A stretch of 64,000 nucleotides of DNA, from assembly GCF_014656455.1 (NCBI RefSeq), contig NZ_BNCL01000006.1, positions 66,780 to 130,779 of the forward strand, read 5' to 3'. Every line of letters begins with the position of its first letter. Positions within the stretch are counted from its first letter, which is position 1. Shown here one piece after another: positions 16,224 to 24,773 of the stretch. A model generated the notes under the pieces. It was not told the DNA's origin. It ran no database searches and saw nothing but the letters and a program-made list of their open reading frames with translations. Made by a program: the position numbers and the translations under genes. The DNA comes from Paracoccus aerius (GTDB lineage Bacteria > Pseudomonadota > Alphaproteobacteria > Rhodobacterales > Rhodobacteraceae).

Positions 16224-18074
16224 ATGCGCAAAGCTTTCACCATCCCGTCCGTCAGCGCCCTCGCGCTGCTGGTCGCGGGGGGCCTGTCGGCCGCCATCGC
16301 CAAGGATGTCACCTGGGAGGACATCCTGAACGACCACGAGACGACGAACGATGTCCTGATGTATGGCCTGGGCAACAATGCCCAGCGGTATTCGTCGCTG
16401 AACCAGATCAACGCCGAAACAGTCAAGCACCTGCGCCCGGCCTGGGCCTTTTCCTTTGGCGACGAAAAGCAGCGCGGCCAGGAAACCCAGGCCATCGTCC
16501 ATGACGGCACGATCTACATCACCGGCAGCTATTCCCGGATGTGGGCGCTTGATGCCAAGACCGGCGAGCGAAAATGGAAGTTCGAGGCTCGCCTGCCCGA
16601 CGACATCCGCCCCTGCTGCGACGTCGTGAACCGGGGCGCCGCGATCTATGGCGACAAGGTCTATTTCGGCGCCCTGGACGCCAGCATCTATGCGCTGAAC
16701 AAGGAAACCGGCAAGGTCGAGTGGCGCGAGAAGTTCGGCGACCACAAGGTCGGCTACACGATGACCGGCGCGCCAACCGTCATCAAGGACAAGGAAACCG
16801 GCCGGATGATGCTGATCCACGGATCGTCCGGCGACGAGTTCGGCGTGGTGGGCCAGCTTTACGCCCGGGACGTGGATACGGGCGAGGAAATCTGGATGCT
16901 GCCCTTCGTCGAAGGCCACATGGGCCGCTTCGAGGGCAAGGACAGCCGCACCACCGGCGACGCCTCGGCGCCAAGCTGGCCCAACCAGGAGAACGGCGAG
17001 AAGGTCGAGGCCTGGAACCACGGCGGCGGCGCGCCCTGGCAGTCGGCGGCCTTTGACGTGGCAAGCAACACCATCGTCGTGGGCGCAGGCAACCCGGCCC
17101 CATGGAACACCTGGGCAAGGACGCCAGGCGACAGCCTCTACACCTCGGGGCAAGCTTACGTGAACCCCACCACGGGCGAACTGGTGGGCTTCTACCAGCA
17201 CACCCCGAACGACGCCTGGGACTTTTCCGGCAACAACGAGATCATCCTGTTCGACTATACCGACAAGGACGGCAACACCCATCGCGCGGGCGCCCATGCC
17301 GACCGCAACGGCTTCTTCTACGTGACCGACGTGGATGCCCTGTCCCAGCGTGGCGGAGAGATCAACCGCCCCACCGCGCTGCTGAACGCCTTTCCCTTTG
17401 TCGACGAAATCACCTGGGCCAAGGGGATCGACCTGGAAACCGGCCGCCCGATCGAGGTCGAGGGCCAGCGACCCCCTCTGCCCGAGGAAGGCGAGACGAA
17501 GGGCGCCACCATCCAGGTCACCCCGCCGTTCCTGGGCGGCAAGAACTGGAACCCGATGGCCTATTCACAGGACACCGGCCTGTTCTATGTCCCCGCCAAC
17601 AACTGGACCGAGGACTACTGGACGGAAAACGTGACCTACCAGGCGGGCGCCGCCTATCTGGGCCAGGGCTTCCGCATCAAGCGGCTGTATGACGACCACA
17701 TCGGCACCCTGCGCGCCTTCAACCCCGCCACCGGGGAAAAGGTCTGGGAACACAAGGAAGAGTTTCCCCTTTGGGCAGGCACGCTGGCGACCGCGGGCAA
17801 CCTGGTCTTCACCGGCACCTCGGACGGTTACGTCAAGGCTTTCAACGCCCAGACCGGCGAGGAACTGTGGAAGTTTCAGACCGGCTCGGGGATCGTCAGC
17901 AGCCCGATCACCTGGGAAATGGACGGCAAGCAATACCTGGGCATCGCCTCGGGCTATGGCGGCGCGGTGCCGCTGTGGGGCGGCGACATGGCGCAGCTGA
18001 CCACGCAGGTCAGCCAGGGCGGATCCTTCTGGGTCTTCGAGATCCCGTCGGAACTGCTGGCCTCGGCCAACTGA
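16224..18074 (+). CDS. exaA: PQQ-dependent ethanol dehydrogenase, calcium type (ExaA/PedE-like)
   Basis: The 616-residue quinoprotein has a signal peptide ending at SAAIA (about residue 26). AAGGAGGAG sets the start at 16224. Eight-bladed propeller features are clear: the vicinal disulfide Cys131-Cys132 in RPCCDVVNRG, HGSSGDEFGVVG, WNHGGGAPWQS, and tryptophan-docking repeats such as FNAQTGEELWKFQ. Catalytic Asp333 is in NDAWDFSGNNE; the residue two ahead is Ser335, where lanthanide enzymes (XoxF, PedH) have a second Asp. It therefore belongs to the Ca2+ group close to Pseudomonas ExaA. It oxidises alcohols in the periplasm and passes electrons to a cytochrome such as the PedF protein encoded upstream. 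Confidence 0.92.
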   Translation: MRKAFTIPSVSALALLVAGGLSAAIAKDVTWEDILNDHETTNDVLMYGLGNNAQRYSSLNQINAETVKHLRPAWAFSFGDEKQRGQETQAIVHDGTIYITGSYSRMWALDAKTGERKWKFEARLPDDIRPCCDVVNRGAAIYGDKVYFGALDASIYALNKETGKVEWREKFGDHKVGYTMTGAPTVIKDKETGRMMLIHGSSGDEFGVVGQLYARDVDTGEEIWMLPFVEGHMGRFEGKDSRTTGDASAPSWPNQENGEKVEAWNHGGGAPWQSAAFDVASNTIVVGAGNPAPWNTWARTPGDSLYTSGQAYVNPTTGELVGFYQHTPNDAWDFSGNNEIILFDYTDKDGNTHRAGAHADRNGFFYVTDVDALSQRGGEINRPTALLNAFPFVDEITWAKGIDLETGRPIEVEGQRPPLPEEGETKGATIQVTPPFLGGKNWNPMAYSQDTGLFYVPANNWTEDYWTENVTYQAGAAYLGQGFRIKRLYDDHIGTLRAFNPATGEKVWEHKEEFPLWAGTLATAGNLVFTGTSDGYVKAFNAQTGEELWKFQTGSGIVSSPITWEMDGKQYLGIASGYGGAVPLWGGDMAQLTTQVSQGGSFWVFEIPSELLASAN

Positions 18075-18082
18075 CAACGGCG

Positions 18083-18110
18083 GCGGGGGCATCGCGCCCC
18101 CGCGCTTTTT
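18083..18110 (+). terminator. Rho-independent terminator after exaA
   Basis: Arms GCGGGGGC (18083-18090) and GCCCCCGC (18096-18103) enclose a 5-base loop and are followed by GC and five Ts. It lies 9 bases past the exaA stop and probably reduces expression of the two genes behind it. Confidence 0.85.
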
Positions 18111-18122
18111 CAAGGGGGAACC

Positions 18123-18755
18123 ATGTATCGCCATTCCATTGCCCTGGCCCTGCTGCTGGCCGCGCCGTCCACCCATGGGGCCATGGCCGACCCAATGCAG
18201 GTCACGCCCGGCACCGGTTACCGCATCATCACCGATACCGACGACCTGCCCGAGGGTCCGCAGACCATCGACGGCTGCAGGCTGGAACCCGGCGCGTCCT
18301 GCCCCGGCGTCGACCTGAGCCACCAGGATCTGTCGGGCATGAACCTGAACGGCACGGACCTGTCAGGCGCCCGGCTGGTGCGCGCGAACCTGCACGGCGC
18401 GCTGCTTAAGGGGGCTACCCTGACCGGCGCGGATCTGCGCGGGGCGGATCTGTCCGAAAGCTATCTGCAAGGCGCGACCGTGCGCGACGCCGACCTGACC
18501 GGGGCGGATCTGGATTATTCCCGCATGGCCGGGATCGACTTCAGCGGATCGAACCTGACCGCCGTGTCGATGGAGGCGGTCTGGGCCAACAAGGCCCGCC
18601 TGGTCGGCACGACCCTTGTCGCCGCCAACCTGTCCGAAGCCAAGTTCTACAACGCCGACCTGGCCAACGCCACTCTGGGCGACAACACCAACCGCTTCAC
18701 CATCTGGGAAGGCGTGCATATGGAGAACTGCACCGGGTGCCCCGTCGATTGGTGA
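18123..18755 (+). CDS. Secreted pentapeptide-repeat protein
   Basis: The 210-residue protein has a signal peptide ending near GAMA (about residue 22) and a short leader with Cys-containing DGCRLEPGASCPG. About 20 tandem pentapeptides of A(D/N)LxG type follow, such as GADLRGADLSES and GADLDYSRMAG, forming a right-handed quadrilateral helix. It ends with MENCTGCPVDW, a CxxC near the C-terminus. AAGGGGGAACC precedes the ATG. It follows exaA after a terminator and overlaps the next gene. Periplasmic pentapeptide proteins are often found with quinoprotein loci, but the function is unknown. Confidence 0.85.
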   Translation: MYRHSIALALLLAAPSTHGAMADPMQVTPGTGYRIITDTDDLPEGPQTIDGCRLEPGASCPGVDLSHQDLSGMNLNGTDLSGARLVRANLHGALLKGATLTGADLRGADLSESYLQGATVRDADLTGADLDYSRMAGIDFSGSNLTAVSMEAVWANKARLVGTTLVAANLSEAKFYNADLANATLGDNTNRFTIWEGVHMENCTGCPVDW

Positions 18756-19132
18756 TCGGGTCGCTGCTGCTGGCGACCTGCTTGGCAGCCGAGGCCGCAG
18801 CCGGGGAACTGTCGGACTGCCGTGCCCTGTCCGACGACCGGGCGCGGCTTGCCTGTTACGACGCCCTGCCTTTGTCGGGTGGGACGTTCTTTGAGGGCCA
18901 GGGCAGCGGCATGGCGGGACCATTCACCGTAACCGGGCCGCAGATGCTGGGGTTCGAAAGCGACGATGCGATCCTGGTCGCCTATCTGCTGGACGACACC
19001 ACGGGCGCTGTCGTCCAGAACCTCCACCACGGCGGCGCGGGCACGGGGCATTTCCTGATCGAGATGCCGGGCACCTATCGCTTGCAGGTCAACGCCTCGG
19101 GTGGCTGGCGGATCGAGCTGTCCGGTCCCTGA
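18737..19132 (+). CDS. Small secreted protein of unknown function
   Basis: The product has 131 residues from a GTG at 18737, overlapping the pentapeptide gene by 19 bases; GTG at 18752 is also possible. The signal peptide (LVIGSLLLATCLAAEAAAG) is followed by LSDCRALSDDRARLACYDAL, a Cys pair region common in small secreted proteins that begin with a 'C..D..RLACYD' motif. The C-terminal half looks like a beta-sandwich (FLIEMPGTYRLQVNASGGW). No ribosome site is obvious, consistent with coupling to the upstream gene. The function is not recognised. Confidence 0.65.
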   Translation: MPRRLVIGSLLLATCLAAEAAAGELSDCRALSDDRARLACYDALPLSGGTFFEGQGSGMAGPFTVTGPQMLGFESDDAILVAYLLDDTTGAVVQNLHHGGAGTGHFLIEMPGTYRLQVNASGGWRIELSGP

Positions 19133-19144
19133 GGCTTTTTTCCC

Positions 19145-20092
19145 TTAGGCAAAGACGTCCGGCGCGCGATCCGCCTCGCCCGCCGCGATCAGGGCCACCA
19201 GCAGCACCCGCGCCTGCCCCGGCCGCAGAACGGTAGACAGGACCGCCCCGGCGCGCACCAGGTCATGCCCGCCCCCGCCGCCGCCATAGCTGGCGGCAAG
19301 GCGCCCCATCGGAACCCGGCTCGAGATGACGACCGGCACCCCCGCCGCGTGGGCGCGCGCCACCCCGCTGGTGATCGCGGCCGAGGCGTTGCCCGACCCC
19401 AACGCCGCCAGCACGATCCCTTGCGCCCCTGCCGCAAGGCTCGCGTCCAGATGCGTCGCCTCGGCACCCGGATGGATCGCCACCACATCGACGCGCACAT
19501 TGCCGACCGGCGCGGTCAGGGTCAACGCGGGCGGCGGCGCATCGACGGCCAGGCGAAAGGCATCGGCGCTGTCGGTCGCGTGCTTGACCAGCCCCCAGGC
19601 GGGCAGCAGCCGGCCGCCGAAGGCCAGCCGGACGCCCCCGCCTTGAAGAACCGCGCGGATCGCAGCCGTCATGTTGGCGGGACCATCGGCCTGCGGGTGA
19701 TCGTCCGTGAACTGCGCGCCCGTCAGCACCACCGGCGCACCGGGATGCTGGAGCGACAGAAGCAAGGCTGTCTCCTCCATCGCGTCGGTTCCGTGCAAAA
19801 CCACGACGCCTGCCGCGCCCGCTGCAAGCTCGGCCCCTACGCTGTCGCTGACGGCCTGCATGTCCGCAAGCGTCAGGGTCGAGGAATCCTTGGCGAACAG
19901 ATCGACGGGCTTCAGCCGGACCGGGGGCAGCGCCCCCAGGCGGGCCAGCAGCGCCTGCCCGCCGAGGTGGGGGCTGCTTGATCCATCCTCGTTCTGCTGG
20001 CTGGCGATGGTGCCGCCGGTGGCGATGACGGCAATCAGCGGCGGATCGGTTTCGGGGCGGGCCGTCAGGCCGCTAGCATGGGGCTTGTTCAT
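19145..20092 (-). CDS. Asparaginase family protein (L-asparaginase type I/II fold)
   Basis: The 315-residue amidohydrolase has both catalytic threonine motifs: VIATGGTIAS and VVLHGTDAMEETALLL, plus KHATDS further on. It converts L-asparagine (possibly glutamine) to the acid and ammonia. No signal peptide is apparent, so it is probably cytoplasmic. The start is ambiguous: ATG at 20092 (MNKPHAS) is used, and ATG at 20122 would add 10 residues; neither has a strong ribosome site. The long frame beyond is a shadow of the transporter gene. It lies convergent to the small secreted protein, and 44 bases downstream of the symporter gene on the same strand. Confidence 0.88.
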   Translation of the reverse strand: MNKPHASGLTARPETDPPLIAVIATGGTIASQQNEDGSSSPHLGGQALLARLGALPPVRLKPVDLFAKDSSTLTLADMQAVSDSVGAELAAGAAGVVVLHGTDAMEETALLLSLQHPGAPVVLTGAQFTDDHPQADGPANMTAAIRAVLQGGGVRLAFGGRLLPAWGLVKHATDSADAFRLAVDAPPPALTLTAPVGNVRVDVVAIHPGAEATHLDASLAAGAQGIVLAALGSGNASAAITSGVARAHAAGVPVVISSRVPMGRLAASYGGGGGGHDLVRAGAVLSTVLRPGQARVLLVALIAAGEADRAPDVFA

Positions 20093-20136
20093 GGGCGCAG
20101 GATCGACGTCGGACGCGGGCATTGTCAATTGCGGGA

Positions 20137-21135
20137 TCAGGCGGGCCGCAGGTCCGCGCGGCCCGCCATCCGCTGCGAGATGATCGCGCAGACGCCCAGT
20201 TGCAGCAGGTGGAAGATCATCAAGGGCAGGATGACCAGCGAGATGTCCTGCCCCGCGAACAGGATCCCCGCCATGGGCAGCCCGGTCGCCAGGCTTTTCG
20301 TCGATCCGCAATACAGGACCGCCATCAGGTCCGCATGACCCATGCCGGTGCTGCGTGCGGCCAGCAGGGCAGTACCCATCACCGCCGCCAGCAGGACTGC
20401 GCACAGGCCCACCAAGATCGCCAGGGACCCGGCCGAGATGACCTGCCAGATGCCGTTCACCACCCCTGCCGAAAATGCAGAATAGACGATCAGCAGGATC
20501 GACCCCCGGTCCACGACCAGCGTCGCGGTCCGGTGCCGCGCCAGCAGTCCGGCCAGAAGCGGGCGGCACAATTGGCCCAGGGCAAAGGGCAGCAGGATCT
20601 GCTGGAGGATCTTCCAGATGGCCGACGACTCGATCCCGTAGCCGGTCCCCTGGGGGATCAGGACCGCGAACAGCAGGGGCGACAGCACCACCCCGATCAG
20701 GTTCGAGATCGAGGCCGCGCAGACCGCCCCCGCCACATTGCCATGCGACACCGCCGTGAACGCGATCGAGCTTTGCACGGTCGAGGGCATGCAGCCGATA
20801 TACAGGAACCCGACGCCTATGGCCGTGGGCAGCCAGATCATCGACAAGGGCTTCAGGCCCAGGGCCAGGATCGGGAACAATACGAAGGTCAGCGCCAGCA
20901 CCGTAAGCTGCAGCCGCCAGTTCGCCAGCCCCGCAACGATCGTGGCCGTTGTCAGCTTCGCGCCGTAAAGGAAGAACAGCAGCGCGATCACCCAGTAGGT
21001 GAGATGGGACAGCGCCACCGCCGCCCCGCCCCGCGCCGGCAGGACGCTGGCCAGCACCACCGTGAGGATCAGCAGAAGCATGTAGCGGTCGAAGCCGAAA
21101 CGGGCCAGCACGGCCTCGGCCCTGCGCAGGGACAT
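20137..21135 (-). CDS. Bile acid:sodium symporter family protein (SLC10A7-like)
   Basis: The 332-residue membrane protein has about ten helices. Family features are the N-terminal FDRYMLLLILTVVLASVLPARGG, the crossing helices IGVGFLYIGCMPSTVQSSIAFT and CAASISNLIGVVLSPLL, and the late VLYCGSTKSLATGLPMA. The SLC10A7-like bacterial branch has no proven substrate; solute:Na+ uptake is expected. The start at 21135 follows AGGATATCCC on the minus strand. The asparaginase gene follows closely, so amino-acid-derived substrates are possible but speculative. Confidence 0.87.
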   Translation of the reverse strand: MSLRRAEAVLARFGFDRYMLLLILTVVLASVLPARGGAAVALSHLTYWVIALLFFLYGAKLTTATIVAGLANWRLQLTVLALTFVLFPILALGLKPLSMIWLPTAIGVGFLYIGCMPSTVQSSIAFTAVSHGNVAGAVCAASISNLIGVVLSPLLFAVLIPQGTGYGIESSAIWKILQQILLPFALGQLCRPLLAGLLARHRTATLVVDRGSILLIVYSAFSAGVVNGIWQVISAGSLAILVGLCAVLLAAVMGTALLAARSTGMGHADLMAVLYCGSTKSLATGLPMAGILFAGQDISLVILPLMIFHLLQLGVCAIISQRMAGRADLRPA

Positions 21136-21264
21136 GGGATATCCTACGGATGATGCGTTCCCGCTGCTTCTACAGTCCCCGCGCCGCCGATCCAAGGGGC
21201 GCCCGTTTGACATCGTGCCCCCCTGCCCCTAGGCCAAGGCCTGCGCCCCCAACCGGATCCGACG

Positions 21265-22098
21265 ATGAGCCCGACCGACCTGATCCTGCGTTTGACCGAC
21301 GGCCTGCCGATCACCGCCGGGTCCTTCATCGTCACCGTCTATGGCGACGTGGTGGTGCCGCGGGGCGAAGTCCTGTGGATCGGCAGCCTGATCGAGATCT
21401 GCTCGCGCATCGGGATCAGCGAGAACCTGGTCCGCACGGCGGTGTCCAGGCTGGTCTCGGCCGACAGGCTTCAGGGCACGCGCGTCGGGCGACGCAGCTT
21501 CTATCGCCTTGCACCTGCCGCCCGCGCCGAATTCGCCCAGGCGGCGCGGATGCTTTACGCCAGGCCGCAGCCCTCGGGCGACTGGCTGGTGATGCTGCAT
21601 CCCGACATGCCCGAAAAGGTGGCCCGCAGCCACCGGATGGCGCGGATAGGGGGCGACCTGTGGATCTGCCCGGCGCGCGGCGACCTGCCCGAAACCGGAG
21701 GCCTTGTCCTGCGCGCGGCGCCCGTCGCCGGTGGGGACCAGCTTTCGCGGCTGGCGGCCTTCTGGGATCTCCAAGCGCTTGCGGACGGCTATCGCATTGT
21801 CCTTGATCGCTTCGGCCCGCTGGCGGAGGGCCCTGCCCTGTCGCCCGAGGATGCGCTGATCGCGCGGCTGCTGCTGGTCCACCTGTATCGCGGCGTCCTC
21901 TTGCGCGATCCCGGCCTGCCTGCCGAAGCCCTGCCCGCCGACTGGCCGGGACACGCGGCGCAGGCGCTGTTCAGCGACCTTTATCCCGCCCTGTCCCCCC
22001 TGGCGGAGGCGCATATCGCGCAGGTGATGGAAGGCGAGGACGGCCCCCTGCCGGAAAACACCCCCCGGACGCAGGCGCGGCTTCACGCCTTGGCTTGA
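21265..22098 (+). CDS. paaX: Phenylacetate operon repressor PaaX
   Basis: The 277-residue regulator has an N-terminal winged helix (LIEICSRIGISENLVRTAVSRLV) followed by GTRVGRRSFYRLAP. The PaaX C-terminal domain has WLVMLHPDMPE and LVHLYRGVLLRDP. PaaX represses paa genes and is released by phenylacetyl-CoA. It sits immediately upstream of the paaJ-led operon, in the same direction, with 120 bases between. Together with PaaR (31288-31887) it gives this cluster two candidate repressors. Confidence 0.92.
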   Translation: MSPTDLILRLTDGLPITAGSFIVTVYGDVVVPRGEVLWIGSLIEICSRIGISENLVRTAVSRLVSADRLQGTRVGRRSFYRLAPAARAEFAQAARMLYARPQPSGDWLVMLHPDMPEKVARSHRMARIGGDLWICPARGDLPETGGLVLRAAPVAGGDQLSRLAAFWDLQALADGYRIVLDRFGPLAEGPALSPEDALIARLLLVHLYRGVLLRDPGLPAEALPADWPGHAAQALFSDLYPALSPLAEAHIAQVMEGEDGPLPENTPRTQARLHALA

Positions 22099-22099
22099 A

Positions 22100-22140
22100 A
22101 CATTACAGCACTATGCACATTTTCCTTTGCGGCGTAATGT
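22100..22140 (+). promoter_or_regulatory. Inverted repeat ACATTAC...GTAATGT upstream of paaJ
   Basis: Perfect 7-base arms (22100-22106 and 22134-22140) lie 27 bases apart between paaX and paaJ. It could be a regulator site (PaaX is the obvious candidate) or a weak paaX terminator stem. The sequence between the arms is AT-richer than its surroundings, consistent with a promoter. Confidence 0.4.
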
Positions 22141-22157
22141 CTGGTCTGATATAAGCT

Positions 22158-22169
22158 GACCAATCGGTC
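22158..22169. promoter_or_regulatory. Palindromic operator candidate GACCaatcGGTC before paaJ
   Basis: GACC and GGTC half-sites are separated by four bases, about 50 bases before the paaJ start. The same half-sites with the same spacing recur at 34592-34603 between paaG and paaN. Both sites precede paa operons, and the spacing fits a TetR-family dimer; PaaR encoded in the cluster is the likely binder. Not experimentally supported here. Confidence 0.6.
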
Positions 22170-22218
22170 GATGAATGGGAGAATCATCGGCCTCATCTGG
22201 AAATCACTGGGGTCTTTC

Positions 22219-23424
22219 ATGACTGATGCCTTCATCTGCGACGCGATCCGCACGCCGGTCGGCCGGTACGGCGGGGCGCTTGCGACGATCCGGGCCGACG
22301 ATCTGGCCGCGCTGCCGTTGCAGGCGCTGATGTCGCGGAATCCAGATGTGGACTGGTCTGCCGTGGACGACGTGATCCTGGGCTGCGCCAACCAGGCGGG
22401 CGAGGACAACCGCAACGTGGCCCGCATGGCCGTGCTGCTGTCGGGGATGCCCATCGGTGTGCCGGGCACCACGGTCAATCGGCTGTGCGGTTCGGGCATG
22501 GACGCGATCGGCATGGCGGCGCGTGCGATCCGTGCGGGCGATTGCGACTTCATGGTCGCGGGCGGCGTCGAAAGCATGACCCGCGCGCCCTTCGTGATGC
22601 CCAAGGCCGAAACAGCCTTTGCGCGCGCCAACGCCGTCTACGACACCACCATCGGCTGGCGCTTCCCGAACCCCGCGCTGCGCAAGGCTTATGGCACGGA
22701 CTCGATGCCGGAAACCGCCGACAACGTGGCGGCTGACTATGGCATCAGCCGCGCCGATCAGGACGCCTTTGCCGCCCGGTCGCAGGACCGCTGGGCTGCC
22801 GCGCAGGCTGCGGGAATCTTCCGGGACGAGATCGTGCCGGTGCATGTGCCCCAGAAGAAGGGCGATCACCTTACCGTCGATACCGACGAACATCCCCGCC
22901 CCGGCACCACGGTCGAGACGCTGGCAAAGCTGAAGGGCGTGAACGGTCCCGACCTGACGGTGACGGCGGGCAACGCGTCCGGCGTGAACGACGGGGCGGC
23001 CGCCCTTGCGATCCTGTCCGAGGACGCGGCCCGCGCCCAAGGCCTGACGCCCAAGGCGCGCATCTTGGCAATGGCCGCCGCCGGAGTCGAGCCGCGCGTC
23101 ATGGGCATCGGCCCGGTGCCTGCGGCGCGCAGGGTTCTGGCACGTGCGGGCCTGTCGCTGGACCAGATGGATGTGATAGAATTGAACGAAGCCTTTGCCG
23201 CGCAGGGATTGGCCGTGCTTCGTGACCTGGGACTTGCCGACGACGATCCGCGCGTGAATCCGAATGGCGGCGCCATCGCCATCGGGCACCCCTTGGGCAT
23301 GTCCGGCGCCCGGCTTGTCACCACCGCGATGTACCAGTTGATCCGCACCGGCGGGAAATACGCGCTTTGCACCATGTGCGTCGGCGTGGGCCAGGGCATC
23401 GCCATCATCATCGAACGCGTCTGA
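22219..23424 (+). CDS. paaJ: 3-oxoadipyl-CoA/3-oxo-5,6-dehydrosuberyl-CoA thiolase
   Basis: The 401-residue thiolase matches PaaJ/PcaF length. Nucleophile Cys90 is in [10 protein letters not shown]; the family's [32 protein letters not shown] (His) and C-terminal [10 protein letters not shown] (second Cys) are intact. It carries out the two thiolytic steps of phenylacetate catabolism, releasing acetyl-CoA and finally succinyl-CoA. It is first in a nine-gene operon, 14 bases before paaA; the start at 22219 is where the family N-terminus ([14 protein letters not shown]) begins. Confidence 0.93.
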   Translation: MTDAFICDAIRTPVGRYGGALATIRADDLAALPLQALMSRNPDVDWSAVDDVILGCANQAGEDNRNVARMAVLLSGMPIGVPGTTVNRLCGSGMDAIGMAARAIRAGDCDFMVAGGVESMTRAPFVMPKAETAFARANAVYDTTIGWRFPNPALRKAYGTDSMPETADNVAADYGISRADQDAFAARSQDRWAAAQAAGIFRDEIVPVHVPQKKGDHLTVDTDEHPRPGTTVETLAKLKGVNGPDLTVTAGNASGVNDGAAALAILSEDAARAQGLTPKARILAMAAAGVEPRVMGIGPVPAARRVLARAGLSLDQMDVIELNEAFAAQGLAVLRDLGLADDDPRVNPNGGAIAIGHPLGMSGARLVTTAMYQLIRTGGKYALCTMCVGVGQGIAIIIERV

Positions 23425-23438
23425 AGGGAGGGACTGCC

Positions 23439-24437
23439 ATGTATGCACAGCTGGTCAAATCCGAAGGGTCGAAATCCCGCGAGGACATGACGCCCGAGGA
23501 GATCGCCTTTCAGGACCGCATCGACCGGAACGAGAAGATCGAGCCCAAGGAATGGATGCCCGAGGGCTATCGCAAGACGCTGATCCGCCAGATCGGCCAG
23601 CACGCGCATTCGGAAATCGTGGGCCAGCTTCCCGAAGGCAACTGGATCACCCGCGCCCCCACGCTGGAACGCAAGGCGATCCTGCTGGCCAAGGTCCAGG
23701 ACGAGGCGGGGCATGGGCTTTACCTGTATTGCGCCGCGGAAACCTTGGGCGTGTCGCGCGACGAGCTTCTGGAAAAGCTGCACAGCGGCAACATGAAGTA
23801 TTCGTCGATCTTCAACTATCCCACCTTGACCTGGGCCGACATGGGCGCTGTCGGCTGGCTGGTCGATGGCGCGGCGATCATGAACCAGGTGCCGCTGCAG
23901 CGCACGTCATACGGCCCGTATTCCCGCGCGATGATCCGCATCTGCAAGGAGGAGTCGTTCCACCAGCGGCAGGGTTACGACATCATGATGAAGATGTGCG
24001 CGGGCACCCCGGAACAGAAGGCCATGGCGCAGGACGCGCTGAACCGCTTCTGGTATCCGGCGCTGATGATGTTCGGCCCGTCCGACAAGGACTCGGTCCA
24101 TTCCGCGCAGTCGATGGCGTGGAAGATCAAGATGAACACCAATGACGAACTGCGCCAGAAGTTCGTGGACCAGACCGTGCCGCAGGCCGAATACCTGGGC
24201 CTGACCGTTCCCGACCCGGACCTGAAATGGAACGAGGAAAAGGGCGGCTATGACTTCAGCGAGCCCGACTGGTCCGAGTTCTTCGCCGTGATCGCCGGCA
24301 ACGGGCCCTGCAACGCCGAACGCCTGGGCGCCCGCGTCAAGGCCTGGGAGGACGGCGCCTGGTTCCGTGACGGGCTGATGGCGCACGCCGCCAAGGCCGG
24401 CGAACGCGCCCGCACGGCCCGCCACGCCGCAGAATAG
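23439..24437 (+). CDS. paaA: Phenylacetyl-CoA 1,2-epoxidase, catalytic subunit
   Basis: The 332-residue di-iron subunit has ExxH motifs [10 protein letters not shown] and [11 protein letters not shown], each in a four-helix bundle, plus the substrate-site stretch [12 protein letters not shown]. It epoxidises the aromatic ring of phenylacetyl-CoA with O2 and electrons from PaaE. GAAGGGAGG precedes the ATG at 23439. Operon order paaJABCDE is kept, 51 bases before paaB. Confidence 0.96.
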   Translation: MYAQLVKSEGSKSREDMTPEEIAFQDRIDRNEKIEPKEWMPEGYRKTLIRQIGQHAHSEIVGQLPEGNWITRAPTLERKAILLAKVQDEAGHGLYLYCAAETLGVSRDELLEKLHSGNMKYSSIFNYPTLTWADMGAVGWLVDGAAIMNQVPLQRTSYGPYSRAMIRICKEESFHQRQGYDIMMKMCAGTPEQKAMAQDALNRFWYPALMMFGPSDKDSVHSAQSMAWKIKMNTNDELRQKFVDQTVPQAEYLGLTVPDPDLKWNEEKGGYDFSEPDWSEFFAVIAGNGPCNAERLGARVKAWEDGAWFRDGLMAHAAKAGERARTARHAAE

Positions 24438-24488
24438 GGACGCGCCCCGCGCACCCAGCCACAACCCGCATCTTTGGGAGGAGCCATC

Positions 24489-24773
24489 ATGTCCAGCGAA
24501 TGGCCGCTTTGGGAAATCTTCATCCGGGGCCAGCACGGCCTGAACCACCGCCATGTCGGCAGCCTGCACGCGCCCGACGCAGAGATGGCGATCCGCAACG
24601 CCCGTGACGTTTATACCCGCCGGAACGAGGGCGTTTCGATCTGGGTAGTCAAGTCGAATGACATCACCGCGTCCTCGCCCTCGGAAAAGGGGCCGCTTTA
24701 TGATCCGTCGAACAGCAAGGTTTATCGCCACCCGACCTTCTTCGACATCCCCGACGAGATAGGGCATATGTGA
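24489..24773 (+). CDS. paaB: Phenylacetyl-CoA epoxidase subunit PaaB
   Basis: The 94-residue structural subunit has the family N-terminus WPLWEIFIRGQHGLNHRHVG and later NARDVYTRRNEGVSIWVV. It bridges PaaA-PaaC units in the epoxidase complex. TTTGGGAGGAG is its ribosome site. The stop TGA overlaps the paaC ATG by one base (TGATG at 24771-24775). Confidence 0.95.
   Translation: MSSEWPLWEIFIRGQHGLNHRHVGSLHAPDAEMAIRNARDVYTRRNEGVSIWVVKSNDITASSPSEKGPLYDPSNSKVYRHPTFFDIPDEIGHM

Noticed and set aside
16224..18074. Assignment as lanthanide-dependent XoxF
   Set aside because: Ser335 replaces the lanthanide-binding Asp and the sequence pattern follows ExaA/PedE.
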